Of a stretch of 17,715 nt of DNA, positions 5,354-13,098 are shown one piece after another. How positions within the stretch are numbered: position 1 is the first letter of the stretch; every line of letters starts with the position of its first letter. This DNA comes from CAZLQR01 sp964404095 (GTDB taxonomy: Bacteria; Patescibacteriota; Microgenomatia; UBA1406; GWC2-37-13). Location of the stretch: positions 1 to 17,715 of the forward strand of contig CAYOIN010000020.1 in NCBI GenBank assembly GCA_964404095.1, in the 5' to 3' direction. The notes under the pieces are model-generated. The model was not told the origin of the DNA. It did not search any database and was given only the letters and a program-made list of their open reading frames with translations. Made by a program: the position numbers and the translations under genes.

Positions 5354-7486
5354 ATGCAGAAGAAAATCCGTACATTTTTTATTGCATCCTACAACATATT
5401 TCAGTTTCTCCTTCATTTTTTTTCTGTTTCGGTGTTACTCAGATCATTATTTGAACCGTGGAAAAACATCCAGGTCGAAGATCACGATCAACAAGCGAGC
5501 AGTTCATGGCTGGATCGAGTCATGTTTAATGCGATTTCTCGCGGGCTCGGTGCGGTTCTGCGAAGTTCTTTGATTATTGCATTTCTCATCGTTACAACTA
5601 TCTACTTTGCGTTGCTCCCGGTGGCAACGCTGCTCTTTTTCCTCGCCCTCCCCATCCTCCAACTTGAGTCCTTGATCCCGCCTTCTGAAGAGGATCTGAA
5701 GCGATCCTTTCGAGATGATTTTTTGCAGAAACACGCGAACGCAACCAATCAGCAAAAAGTTCGTGTATGGTTCGATTTCTACTACGAGCACTTTTTGAGA
5801 AAACGGGAGTGGTGGAGTCTTACCGAGCTCATGAAGATTCAACCTCTTGGATACGATTGGACATCCGGATTTACGATTCATCTGAATCAGTTCGGAGATG
5901 ATGCGCTCGGCACCAGGCCGTACCTGATTGGACGGGAGGATGAGCTTTCGGAGCTCGAACGCGCATTGATGAAGGAGTCCGGAGCGAACGTAGTTCTTAT
6001 TGGCGAAGACGGTGTTGGTAAACACTCGGTGATTTACGAACTTGCTAAACGCTCACAGGAAGGAACGGTAGCACCGCAGCTTGCATACAAGCGATTTATT
6101 CGGCTCGACATCGAGAAGGTCCTCTCACAGTACCAAACGAACACTCAACAGGAGACATTTTTCTCTGAGCTCCTCCAGGAAGGGGATCGGGCCAAGAACA
6201 TCGTGCTCATTATTGATAATCTTGGCAGATACCTCTCAAACGATGGCAGTGGGGTGACACTGAGCTCATCAATTCAAAAATGTGCACAACATACCTCGGT
6301 TCATCTTATTGCCACAACGACGCCGCATGACTTTGAAAAATATTTTCGAGCCCAGACAGCGCTCCAAGCATTATTCACCACGATCGAACTCGCCGAACCC
6401 TCAGCAGACGAGAATGTGCAGATCGTAGCGCAGAAAGCCCTTGTTTTTGAGAAGCGGTACCGATGTACCGTACCGTTCGAGATGGTAGAGCTCTGTGTGG
6501 AAAAAAGTTCATACTATCTCTCACAGCTTCCGTTTCCACAGAAGGCACTTCGACTGCTTGAGGATGCCTGTACGATCGCTGCTCAAGAAAAGGCCACAAC
6601 GCTAACTCAGGAACATATGCACGCAGCACTTACACGGGAGACGAAGGCTCCAACCGAGATTGATAGCAAACTAAAGAATACACTTCTTACCCTCGAACAG
6701 CAGCTTCAGGACACCATCCTCCATCAAGATCAAGCGGTGAAGACGCTTGCAGCAGGGCTTCGAAGAGCATTTGTAATGCTCGGTAAACGAACAAAGCCTC
6801 TTGCTACACTCTTGTTTACCGGACCGACCGGTACCGGTAAAACCGCGACCGCAAAGGCATTGACCGGTGTTATTTTCGGACACGATGAAGGCGCGGAGGG
6901 GAGACTCCTGCGATTTGATATGGCAGAGTATCGGCTTCCAGAGACCATTCCACAGCTGATTGGAGGGACTGATGATCTTCACCCCGGACTTCTCACCGAA
7001 GCGGTAGAAAAGCATCCATATGCAACACTCCTCCTCGATGAGATTGAGAAGGCCCATCGTGATCTTCTGAATGTTTTTCTCACCATTCTCGATGAAGGTT
7101 ATTTTGTGAACGGTTCTGGACGCAGAATCGACTGCAAACATCTCATTATTATCGCCACCTCTAATATACAAAAAGTGACGGAGTACTTTTCACCGGAGTT
7201 TCTTAACCGCTTCGATGGAATCGTGCCGTTCCACACCCTTGCCGGTGGTGACGTGCTCGATATTGCTCGTGTCGAAATGAAGAAGATCGCAGCTCTGATT
7301 CGGTCCACACATCAGATTACCGTTCTGGTGAGCGACGAAACAATCAAGACGCTTCTGGACACATACTACCGTCCTGAATATGGCGTTCGAGATATTCAGC
7401 GCATTCTCGCAACACACATTGAAGATGAGGTGTCAAAGAAAATTTTGGCTCAGACGCTTGTGGCAGGGGACACCATTTCGTTATAA
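5354..7486 (+). CDS. Membrane-anchored double AAA+ protein (Clp/Hsp100-like unfoldase)
   Basis: 710 aa from ATG 5354, chosen because it lies exactly 6 bases after a TATAAT box. The N-terminus has hydrophobic segments at about 8-30 and 71-103, then a linker (105-185) in place of the Clp N-domain. Module 1 (about 190-430) has a poor Walker A (GEDGVGKHS, 217-225, His after Lys) and a Walker B lacking the catalytic Glu (IIDN, 286-289). Module 2 (about 440-710) is complete: GPTGTGKT (490-497), LLLDEIEKA (559-567), ATSN (601-604), arginine finger region FLNRF (616-620) and sensor 2 GVRDIQR (677-683). There is no ClpB-type middle domain. The segment between sensor 1 and the arginine finger is too short for the ClpP-docking IGF/VGF loop, so a partner protease is not indicated. 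It is likely a membrane-tethered unfoldase or disaggregase. Substrate unknown. Confidence 0.85.
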   Translation: MQKKIRTFFIASYNIFQFLLHFFSVSVLLRSLFEPWKNIQVEDHDQQASSSWLDRVMFNAISRGLGAVLRSSLIIAFLIVTTIYFALLPVATLLFFLALPILQLESLIPPSEEDLKRSFRDDFLQKHANATNQQKVRVWFDFYYEHFLRKREWWSLTELMKIQPLGYDWTSGFTIHLNQFGDDALGTRPYLIGREDELSELERALMKESGANVVLIGEDGVGKHSVIYELAKRSQEGTVAPQLAYKRFIRLDIEKVLSQYQTNTQQETFFSELLQEGDRAKNIVLIIDNLGRYLSNDGSGVTLSSSIQKCAQHTSVHLIATTTPHDFEKYFRAQTALQALFTTIELAEPSADENVQIVAQKALVFEKRYRCTVPFEMVELCVEKSSYYLSQLPFPQKALRLLEDACTIAAQEKATTLTQEHMHAALTRETKAPTEIDSKLKNTLLTLEQQLQDTILHQDQAVKTLAAGLRRAFVMLGKRTKPLATLLFTGPTGTGKTATAKALTGVIFGHDEGAEGRLLRFDMAEYRLPETIPQLIGGTDDLHPGLLTEAVEKHPYATLLLDEIEKAHRDLLNVFLTILDEGYFVNGSGRRIDCKHLIIIATSNIQKVTEYFSPEFLNRFDGIVPFHTLAGGDVLDIARVEMKKIAALIRSTHQITVLVSDETIKTLLDTYYRPEYGVRDIQRILATHIEDEVSKKILAQTLVAGDTISL

Positions 7487-7487
7487 T
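7458..7487 (+). promoter_or_regulatory. Promoter of the thymidylate kinase gene
   Basis: TTGTGG (7458-7463), an 18-base spacer and TATAAT (7482-7487). The -10 overlaps the stop codon of the AAA+ gene, and the ATG at 7497 is 9 bases downstream. This predicts a leader of at most about 3 bases. Confidence 0.55.
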
Positions 7488-7496
7488 GAACGCGTT

Positions 7497-8189
7497 ATGC
7501 TAATAGTCATCGAAGGGACCGATGGATCAGGTAAAGAAACACAGGCGCAGCTCCTCGTTGAGTACCTTCAAAAAAAGGGCACTCCAACACTCTATCTTGA
7601 CTTCCCACAGTACGACAGTTTTTATGGAGCTGTGATCGCGAAGTATCTTCGGGGAGAGTTTGGCGACGTCAAATCTACCTCTCCATACCTCGTCTCACTC
7701 GTCTATGCACTGGATAGAACTACACGACGGGAGGAGATTGTTTCGTTCGCCAACAGCGGTGGGGTAATGGTCGCCAATCGCTATGTTCCCTCCAACATCG
7801 CACATCAGGCAGCAAACATTTCGGATCCTACTGCTCGGGCGCAGTTTATCACATGGATTCAGGAACTCGAGTATACGCAGCTGCACATTCCCAAAGAGGA
7901 TCTTGTCATCTACCTCGACCTTCCATGGGAAGTAGCGATGAAAAAATCTGAGGAAAAACTCGAGCGTGGTACGGGTCATGACTACCTAAAAGGGAAAGCG
8001 GATATCCATGAGATAAATCGTGAGCATCGACAACAAACGGCACGCATCTATCAAACACTGGTCGAGACCAACTCGCACTGGAGGAGCGTGTCGTGCATCG
8101 ACGAACAGGGTACCCAACGCAGACCGGAGGAGATTCATCAATCGATCGTCGCAATCGTTTCAGTAGAGATGGACAAAAAGCGATCATGA
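7497..8189 (+). CDS. tmk: Thymidylate kinase (dTMP kinase)
   Basis: A 230-aa P-loop kinase that phosphorylates dTMP to dTDP with ATP, in dTTP synthesis. Seen: the P-loop EGTDGSGKETQ (6-16), DFPQYDSFYG (35-44), ANRYVPSNIAHQAA (93-106, the family's DRY segment with Asn for Asp) and a Lys/Arg-rich LID (149-167, with ERGTGHDYLKGK). The residue after the P-loop Lys is Glu rather than Ser/Thr. The start at 7497 is taken because the P-loop begins 5 residues in, as in the family, and because a -10 box lies just upstream. The frame stays open upstream to 7380, but that part overlaps the AAA+ gene. The stop is TGA, evidence for the standard code. Confidence 0.9.
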   Translation: MLIVIEGTDGSGKETQAQLLVEYLQKKGTPTLYLDFPQYDSFYGAVIAKYLRGEFGDVKSTSPYLVSLVYALDRTTRREEIVSFANSGGVMVANRYVPSNIAHQAANISDPTARAQFITWIQELEYTQLHIPKEDLVIYLDLPWEVAMKKSEEKLERGTGHDYLKGKADIHEINREHRQQTARIYQTLVETNSHWRSVSCIDEQGTQRRPEEIHQSIVAIVSVEMDKKRS

Positions 8190-8211
8190 GGCTCTAAACC
8201 GGACCCCATAT

Positions 8212-8241
8212 TTGACATTGAACATTCCTTCGCAATATAAT
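8212..8241 (+). promoter_or_regulatory. Consensus promoter of the Ig-like/galU unit, leaderless geometry
   Basis: TTGACA (8212-8217), an 18-base spacer and TATAAT (8236-8241), then AAGCCA and ATG at 8248. This is one of the two best sigma-70-type promoters in the window and it places +1 on the start codon. Confidence 0.85.
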
Positions 8242-8247
8242 AAGCCA

Positions 8248-8661
8248 ATGGACAGGAAGCTAGCCGGACTTATTTCACTCTTTTTTTTGACGTTCTTTGT
8301 ATTTCTCTCGGTGATGGTGTTTCAGAAACCATTAAGTAGATTTACGAGAGCGGCAGAGGACTCTGAGCCATCTGCGGAAAAGAGTCTAATGTTTGCCTGG
8401 CCGCTTACCATACATCCGACACCCAACGACTCGGTAAAGATAGATGTGTTTGTTCGGAGTAAGACCGGTAAACCACTTGCAACCCGCGAACTTGTGATGA
8501 ATGCGACCCTTGGCACCATCAGCCCCAAGACCGCGATAACCGACAAATTTGGAAAGGCATCATTTACCCTCACCTCAGAGGAGGTGGGCACCTCGACGGT
8601 CACCGCGATTGTAGATAATAGTATTGAAGTTGCACAGAAGGTAACGATCAAAGTTGAGTAA
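8248..8661 (+). CDS. Membrane-anchored protein with one bacterial Ig-like (Big_1/invasin-type) domain
   Basis: 137 aa. An N-terminal membrane anchor (about 6-28, LAGLISLFFLTFFVFLSVMV) is preceded by MDRK, so the rest should lie outside the cytoplasmic membrane. After a polar linker, one Ig-like domain (about 60-137) shows the Big_1 pattern: VDVFV-type strand, SKTGKPLATRELVMNATLGT, then TDKFGKASFTLTS and a final strand KVTIKVE. Such domains act as stalks or adhesive units at the cell surface; a single domain is too little to name a function. A TTG at 8212 would extend the frame but it is the -35 box. Its stop is 3 bases before galU, so the two share a transcript. Confidence 0.75.
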   Translation: MDRKLAGLISLFFLTFFVFLSVMVFQKPLSRFTRAAEDSEPSAEKSLMFAWPLTIHPTPNDSVKIDVFVRSKTGKPLATRELVMNATLGTISPKTAITDKFGKASFTLTSEEVGTSTVTAIVDNSIEVAQKVTIKVE

Positions 8662-8664
8662 TCT

Positions 8665-9552
8665 ATGTCAAAAATAAAGAAAGCAGTCATACCGGCGGCC
8701 GGGTTTGGGACTCGATTTCTCCCGCAAACGAAGGCAATGCCGAAGGAGATGTTGCCAATCGTCGACAAACCGGTTATTCAGTATGTCGTTGAAGAGGTGG
8801 TGCAGTCTGGCGTTGAGAATGTGATCATTGTCACTGGGTCGAATAAACGAGCGATCGAAGATCACTTCGATGCACCGAACGAAGATCTTACGAAGAATCT
8901 CCTGCAGGGAAGCAAGGAACACCTCCTCGATGAAGTAAAAAAGATCGCAGACATGGCCAACTTCATCTACGTACGACAGAAGGGACCATATGGTAATGGT
9001 ACCCCTGTTCTCGCCGCCGAACCAGCGATCGATAATGAGCCGTTTGCAGTGCTCTGGGGAGATGAGTTCATCTACGCAAAACCTCCTCGACTCGCCCAGA
9101 TGATCCCGGTATACGAGAAGTATGGCGGAATCGTTATTTCTGGCGTAAAGATAGAGAAGAAGGAAGATTTGAAACGATATGGTATTGCCGATCTTGAGCC
9201 GGTATCCGGTGAGAACAATGTGTATAAGATTAAGGCCATAGTTGAGAAACCGGAACCCGATGAAGCGCCCTCACAGATCGCAACACACGGATGCTACATT
9301 CTCCCACCTGAGATTTTTTCAGCCCTCAAACGGCTACAGCCAGGTAAAGGAGGGGAGATCTGGTTGACCGACGCGATCAATCTCCTCAAGAATGAAGGGG
9401 TGCCGGTCTACGCGGTTGAGGTGGAAAATGGTAAATACTACGACACCGGTAACAAACTTGAGTATATGAAAACATCGGTCGAACTTGCACTCGAGCATCC
9501 TGAGGTCGGACCCGAGCTCCGCGCCTATCTGAAAGATCTTCTCAATCAATAA
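8665..9552 (+). CDS. galU: UTP--glucose-1-phosphate uridylyltransferase
   Basis: A 295-aa nucleotidyltransferase that makes UDP-glucose from UTP and glucose-1-phosphate for surface polysaccharides. The signature PAAGFGTRFLPQTKAMPKEM (10-29) is clear, followed by the DKPVIQYVVEE region, the WGDE site of the family (near 130), IVEKPEPDEAPS and a C-terminal GKYYDTGNKLEYMK. Length is normal for GalU. It starts 3 bases after the Ig-like gene with no SD, so it is probably translated by coupling or by an SD-independent route. Close homologues such as RfbA-type enzymes are less likely given the GalU-specific ending. Confidence 0.93.
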   Translation: MSKIKKAVIPAAGFGTRFLPQTKAMPKEMLPIVDKPVIQYVVEEVVQSGVENVIIVTGSNKRAIEDHFDAPNEDLTKNLLQGSKEHLLDEVKKIADMANFIYVRQKGPYGNGTPVLAAEPAIDNEPFAVLWGDEFIYAKPPRLAQMIPVYEKYGGIVISGVKIEKKEDLKRYGIADLEPVSGENNVYKIKAIVEKPEPDEAPSQIATHGCYILPPEIFSALKRLQPGKGGEIWLTDAINLLKNEGVPVYAVEVENGKYYDTGNKLEYMKTSVELALEHPEVGPELRAYLKDLLNQ

Positions 9553-9562
9553 GTAATTTAGG

Positions 9563-9591
9563 TTCGCATTGAGGAACTTTTTTGTTATAAT
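9563..9591 (+). promoter_or_regulatory. Promoter of rpsB, leaderless geometry
   Basis: TTCGCA (9563-9568), a 17-base spacer and TATAAT (9586-9591), then TACCAC and the ATG at 9598. +1 falls on the start codon. There is therefore no room for the usual rpsB leader that binds S2 for feedback control in other bacteria. Confidence 0.75.
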
Positions 9592-9597
9592 TACCAC

Positions 9598-10284
9598 ATG
9601 GCAACCGCAAAAAATACTGGAGTAAACGTACAAGATCTGTTTGATGCAGAGCTACATCTTGGACATAAAAGGAACCGACTCCATCCTCGTGCGAGAAAGT
9701 TTGTGTACAAAATGGACAATGGTATCTCGATTATTGACCTGACACAGACAGTACCTCAGGTGGAGAAGGCGATGGCATTTCTTCGCACCATGAAGGAGGA
9801 GCAAAAGGTTGTTCTGGTTGTTGCAACAAAGAAGGTTGCAGCACCCGTCGTCGCGGAGTTTTGTAAAAAGCACTCCGTTCCTTACATCACCGCAAAATGG
9901 CTTCCTGGACTTCTTACCAACTTTGAAACGCTTGCCAAGAATATCAAGAAGCTCAATGACCTGAAGGCCGAAGAGGCTCAGGGAGGATGGAGCAATCTCG
10001 CAAAGCATGAGACCATCAAGCTGAAGAAACAGATCGCTCGACTTGAGAAGTTCTATGGGGGCATCAGCGAACTCAAAAAGCATCCTGACGCCCTATTTCT
10101 TATTGATAGCAAGAAAGAACACAACGCAGTCGATGAAGCGCAAAAATCATCGCTTCCTGTTGTTGCGGTTACCGACACCAACACCGATCCAGAATCGGTT
10201 ACCTACCCGATCGTCGCGAACGACGACTCACCAAAAGCAATTGAGTATATCGTACATCAGATTCTTGGCGTCTTAGTGAAATAA
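9598..10284 (+). CDS. rpsB: 30S ribosomal protein uS2
   Basis: A 228-aa ribosomal protein. Family patterns seen are the N-terminal DAELHLGHKRNRLHPRARKF (with LGHK...P), IIDLTQT, VVLVVATKK, YITAKWLPGLLTNF, a helical Lys-rich middle (about 115-160) and the closing LPVVAVTDTNTDPESVTYP block with NDDSPKAI. uS2 sits on the 30S head-body junction, near the mRNA exit. In most bacteria rpsB and tsf form one unit; here tsf follows after 43 bases but has its own -10-like box. Confidence 0.96.
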   Translation: MATAKNTGVNVQDLFDAELHLGHKRNRLHPRARKFVYKMDNGISIIDLTQTVPQVEKAMAFLRTMKEEQKVVLVVATKKVAAPVVAEFCKKHSVPYITAKWLPGLLTNFETLAKNIKKLNDLKAEEAQGGWSNLAKHETIKLKKQIARLEKFYGGISELKKHPDALFLIDSKKEHNAVDEAQKSSLPVVAVTDTNTDPESVTYPIVANDDSPKAIEYIVHQILGVLVK

Positions 10285-10309
10285 GCTACTCCGACTTCGA
10301 ACAGTACGG

Positions 10310-10315
10310 TATACT
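10310..10315 (+). promoter_or_regulatory. Possible -10 box of tsf
   Basis: TATACT followed by 12 bases to the ATG at 10328, which predicts a leader of about 5-6 bases with no SD. No good -35 box is seen, and co-transcription with rpsB remains possible. Confidence 0.45.
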
Positions 10316-10327
10316 TAACAAATACCT

Positions 10328-10789
10328 ATGGCAACCGCAGATCTCAAAAAACTAAAGCAACTCCGTGAAGAAACCGAGGTCTCTTTTTCTCTCATCAAAA
10401 AAGCACTTGAGGAAACGGACAACAACATGGAACAAGCAAAGAAAAAGCTTCAGGAATGGGGTGCCGATAAGGTTACCAAGGTTGCCGGGAGATCGACTGG
10501 GCAAGGTTCTATCTTCAGTTATGTACATCATGACGGAAAAACAGCAGGATTGATCGAACTTCTGTGTGAGACGGACTTCGTCTCAGGAAATCCGGACTTT
10601 AAACAGTTTGGAAAGGAGCTTGCGATGCAGGTTGCATCACTCAACCCCAAGGATGCCGATGAACTGCTAAAGCAAGAGTATATCCGCGACTCCAGCAAGA
10701 CCATTCATGATCTCCTGAAAGAAACGGTGCTCAAGTTTGGTGAGAATATCAAGATTGCACGTATCCTCCGCTGGAAATTAGGAGCATAA
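10328..10789 (+). CDS. tsf: Elongation factor Ts (short form)
   Basis: 153 aa, the guanine-nucleotide exchange factor for EF-Tu. The N-terminal UBA-like module (1-45, LKKLKQLREETEVSFSLIKK...) is followed by the core with the TDFV motif (in LLCETDFVSGNPDF), which contacts EF-Tu, and a closing segment LKFGENIKIARILRW. E. coli EF-Ts is 283 aa and has two core repeats plus a coiled coil; here only one core unit is present, as in the short Thermus-type proteins. The gene usually next in line, pyrH, is absent; frr follows instead. Confidence 0.94.
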   Translation: MATADLKKLKQLREETEVSFSLIKKALEETDNNMEQAKKKLQEWGADKVTKVAGRSTGQGSIFSYVHHDGKTAGLIELLCETDFVSGNPDFKQFGKELAMQVASLNPKDADELLKQEYIRDSSKTIHDLLKETVLKFGENIKIARILRWKLGA

Positions 10790-10865
10790 GTATCTTCCTC
10801 CACGTCCGAACTCGATCTAGGGCACGATACCTTCATTCCTGAGTTTCATTTAGAAAAATATCCTT

Positions 10866-10871
10866 TATAAT
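10866..10871 (+). promoter_or_regulatory. -10 box of frr, leaderless geometry
   Basis: TATAAT, then CTTTAC and ATG at 10878, so +1 falls on the start codon. The -35 region is weak. Confidence 0.7.
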
Positions 10872-10877
10872 CTTTAC

Positions 10878-11435
10878 ATGGAAATTGTTGAACAGTTCAA
10901 ACAGAACTCACAAAAGATCGTTCTCGCCCTCAAGGAAGACCTGAAATCGATTCGAACCGGAAGAGCAACGCCGGCATTGATCGAGAACGTTCAGGTTGTA
11001 GCCTATGGTGGATCTACCACACTGCGCCTTCGAGACATTGCAACGATCACAACCGAAGGTTCACAGATGCTCATCGTGGTTCCGTTTGATACCTCAACGA
11101 TCGGTGATATCGAAAAAGGCATTCTGAATTCCGGAACCGGACTAACTCCTACCACACAAGGAACGCGGGTCATGATTAAGATTCCACCACTTTCACAGGA
11201 GCAGCGAGATAAGTTCATGAAGCTTGCTAATCAAAAGGTAGAAGAAAAACGGGTCCAGATCCGCGGACAGCGTGATGAAGCACGGCGAAAAATTAAGTCG
11301 CAGTTTGAAGCGAAAACACTGGCAGAAGACGCAAAGTATCGCATCGAGAAAGATGTCGATGCAGCAAGCTCGGAACTCATGAAAGAGGTTGACGCTATCA
11401 AAGAATCAAAAGAACGGGAGATACGAGAAATCTAA
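10878..11435 (+). CDS. frr: Ribosome recycling factor
   Basis: 185 aa, the normal length. With EF-G, it splits the post-termination ribosome. Family patterns: LKSIRTGRATPALIENVQV near 22-40, the YGG.T.LR block, VVPFD, the GLTPTTQGT segment and the long C-terminal helix with the charged pattern VEEKRVQIRGQRDEARR. The message appears leaderless (a -10 box lies 6 bases before the ATG). rseP starts 3 bases after the stop, so the two are in one unit. Confidence 0.97.
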   Translation: MEIVEQFKQNSQKIVLALKEDLKSIRTGRATPALIENVQVVAYGGSTTLRLRDIATITTEGSQMLIVVPFDTSTIGDIEKGILNSGTGLTPTTQGTRVMIKIPPLSQEQRDKFMKLANQKVEEKRVQIRGQRDEARRKIKSQFEAKTLAEDAKYRIEKDVDAASSELMKEVDAIKESKEREIREI

Positions 11436-11438
11436 GGT

Positions 11439-12509
11439 ATGCACATCATCGTTTTTATTATTATCCTTGCCATTCTCGTCCTTATTCACGAACTCGGGCA
11501 TTTCCTCGCAGCAAAGAAAAATGGCATTAAGGTAGAAGAGTTCGGCTTCGGCTTTCCTCCACGCATCTGGGGATTCAGAAAAGGAGAGACACTCTATAGT
11601 ATCAACCTTCTTCCAATCGGAGGATTTGTCAAACTCTACGGTGAAGAATACCATGAAGAAAAACGCGGACGCAGCCTTCCGGAAAGTTCTCGGGCATTTA
11701 TTAACAAGTCACCGCTTCAGAAGATTGCGGTTGTTGTTGCCGGTGTAGTCGGCAACTTTCTCCTCGCCTGGGTCTTGATTTCGTACCTCTTCACCCAAGG
11801 TGTGCCAACCCCAACTCAGAATGTCATCGTGGAAACCATCGCCCAGGGAAGTCCAGCTGCTTCGGTCGGACTCCGGGCTGGGGACATTATCCAACAGCTA
11901 TCTGTCGGAGATACAAGTGTGGAAATACACAGTACCAAGGAACTGATCTCGTACAGTAAGCAGTACGCAGGCAAACAGGTTATCGTTTTGGTTCAGCGAG
12001 GCGGGAGCAAGATTGAGCTTGCGATGACCCCTCGACTCCAACCACCATCGGGACAAGGACCACTTGGTATCTCGGTAACCTCATACGAACTCAAGAAGTA
12101 TCCTTGGTATACCGCACCGTTCTTTGGGTTAGTACATGCGGTAACAATCACGAAGCAGATCGTCATCGAACTAGCATCGACCGCGGTTCGATTCTTCTCT
12201 TTCCAGAACGTTCAGGTTGATGTTGCGGGACCGGTTGGCATTGCTCAGTACACCGGGCAGGCGATTAAGTTTGGCAAAAATGCAGTACTCGAACTCATGG
12301 CGCTGCTCTCCCTCAACCTCGCGATCATTAATATTCTTCCCTTTCCTGCACTGGATGGAGGAAGACTCGTATTTATTCTCTACGAGATGATCGCAAAGCG
12401 ACCGGTAAATAGAAAAGTTGAGCAGTATGTCAATATATTTGGCATGTTAACGCTTCTCGCCCTTGCTGCAGTCATCACTGTTCATGATGTTCTGAAGTTG
12501 ATACACTAG
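11439..12509 (+). CDS. rseP: Site-2-type intramembrane zinc metalloprotease (M50, RseP-like)
   Basis: 356 aa, inner membrane. The zinc motif HELGH (17-21) lies in the first membrane segment. Next come the KVEEFGFGFPPRIWG segment typical of the family, one PDZ domain (about 120-210, with SPAASVGLRAGDII) and the second active-site element with LDG (305-307) in NILPFPALDGGRLVF, ending in a last membrane helix. RseP enzymes cut single-span membrane proteins such as anti-sigma factors or remnant signal peptides. E. coli RseP has two PDZ domains and about 450 aa, so this is the shorter form. It lies directly after frr, without the dxr/cdsA/uppS genes often found with it. Confidence 0.94.
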   Translation: MHIIVFIIILAILVLIHELGHFLAAKKNGIKVEEFGFGFPPRIWGFRKGETLYSINLLPIGGFVKLYGEEYHEEKRGRSLPESSRAFINKSPLQKIAVVVAGVVGNFLLAWVLISYLFTQGVPTPTQNVIVETIAQGSPAASVGLRAGDIIQQLSVGDTSVEIHSTKELISYSKQYAGKQVIVLVQRGGSKIELAMTPRLQPPSGQGPLGISVTSYELKKYPWYTAPFFGLVHAVTITKQIVIELASTAVRFFSFQNVQVDVAGPVGIAQYTGQAIKFGKNAVLELMALLSLNLAIINILPFPALDGGRLVFILYEMIAKRPVNRKVEQYVNIFGMLTLLALAAVITVHDVLKLIH

Positions 12510-12520
12510 TAGCTATACCT

Positions 12521-13084
12521 ATGTTTTCGCACCCAAAATATTCCGCGATTACCATCTCTGGTAAGATTGCGGTCGGAACAACAACGCTCGCAAAAAACCT
12601 TCGGGATACACTCGACTGGAAGTATATCAATACCGGAGCACTCCAACGAGAGTACGACCGCAAGCTCGGGAGAAATGATAATCAGGTTGGTGCTGCGACG
12701 AGAAGTGATGATCATGAGCGGGGTATGGAAGCAATGACAGAAAAGATGCTCAAAGAGGAAAAAAATATTATCTATGAAGCATGGTTGTCGGGTTTCGTAG
12801 CTCGGAAAATGGATCATGTATTTCGAGTTCTCGTCATTTGCTCAGAGTATGCAGTTCGTGTAGATCGAGTGGTGAACCGTGAGCGGATTACCGTGGATCA
12901 GGCGAAGGAATGGATGCGTCAGCGAGAGGAAGAGAACATTCCTACCTGGAAGCGACTCTATGGCGATGTAGATTTTTGGGATCCTTCTCTGTACGACCTT
13001 GTCATCGATACCTATCATCTTGGTCCAAACGAAGCATTGGGTCTCGTACTCGACACGCTTGGATATAAAAAAGAAGCCAAATAA
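12521..13084 (+). CDS. Cytidylate kinase-like protein (archaeal/Cytidylate_kin2 type)
   Basis: 187 aa, a P-loop NMP-kinase-like protein. The P-loop region reads ISGKIAVGTTTLAKNL (12-27): the usual Lys is Thr20, as I recall for archaeal-type cytidylate kinases with GTGTTT. Other family features: the substrate-side YINTGALQREY (36-45), IIYEAWLSGFVARK (the counterpart of the EGR...A segment), an Arg-rich LID region (VRVDRVVNRERITVDQAKEW) and a closing LYGDVDFWDPSLYDLVIDT. It probably phosphorylates CMP or dCMP, but loss of the P-loop Lys leaves the substrate and activity uncertain. The start is 11 bases after rseP, with no SD; the proS promoter lies at its end. Confidence 0.72.
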   Translation: MFSHPKYSAITISGKIAVGTTTLAKNLRDTLDWKYINTGALQREYDRKLGRNDNQVGAATRSDDHERGMEAMTEKMLKEEKNIIYEAWLSGFVARKMDHVFRVLVICSEYAVRVDRVVNRERITVDQAKEWMRQREEENIPTWKRLYGDVDFWDPSLYDLVIDTYHLGPNEALGLVLDTLGYKKEAK

Positions 13085-13086
13085 AC

Positions 13087-13092
13087 TATACT
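13087..13092 (+). promoter_or_regulatory. -10 box of proS, leaderless geometry
   Basis: TATACT, then ATCTTC and ATG at 13099, giving +1 on the start codon. No good -35 at the standard distance. Confidence 0.55.
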
Positions 13093-13098
13093 ATCTTC

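Noticed and set aside
8187..8189. Possible recoding of UGA (genetic code 25)
   Set aside because: TGA ends tmk and rpsU at natural family lengths, and Trp is encoded by TGG.
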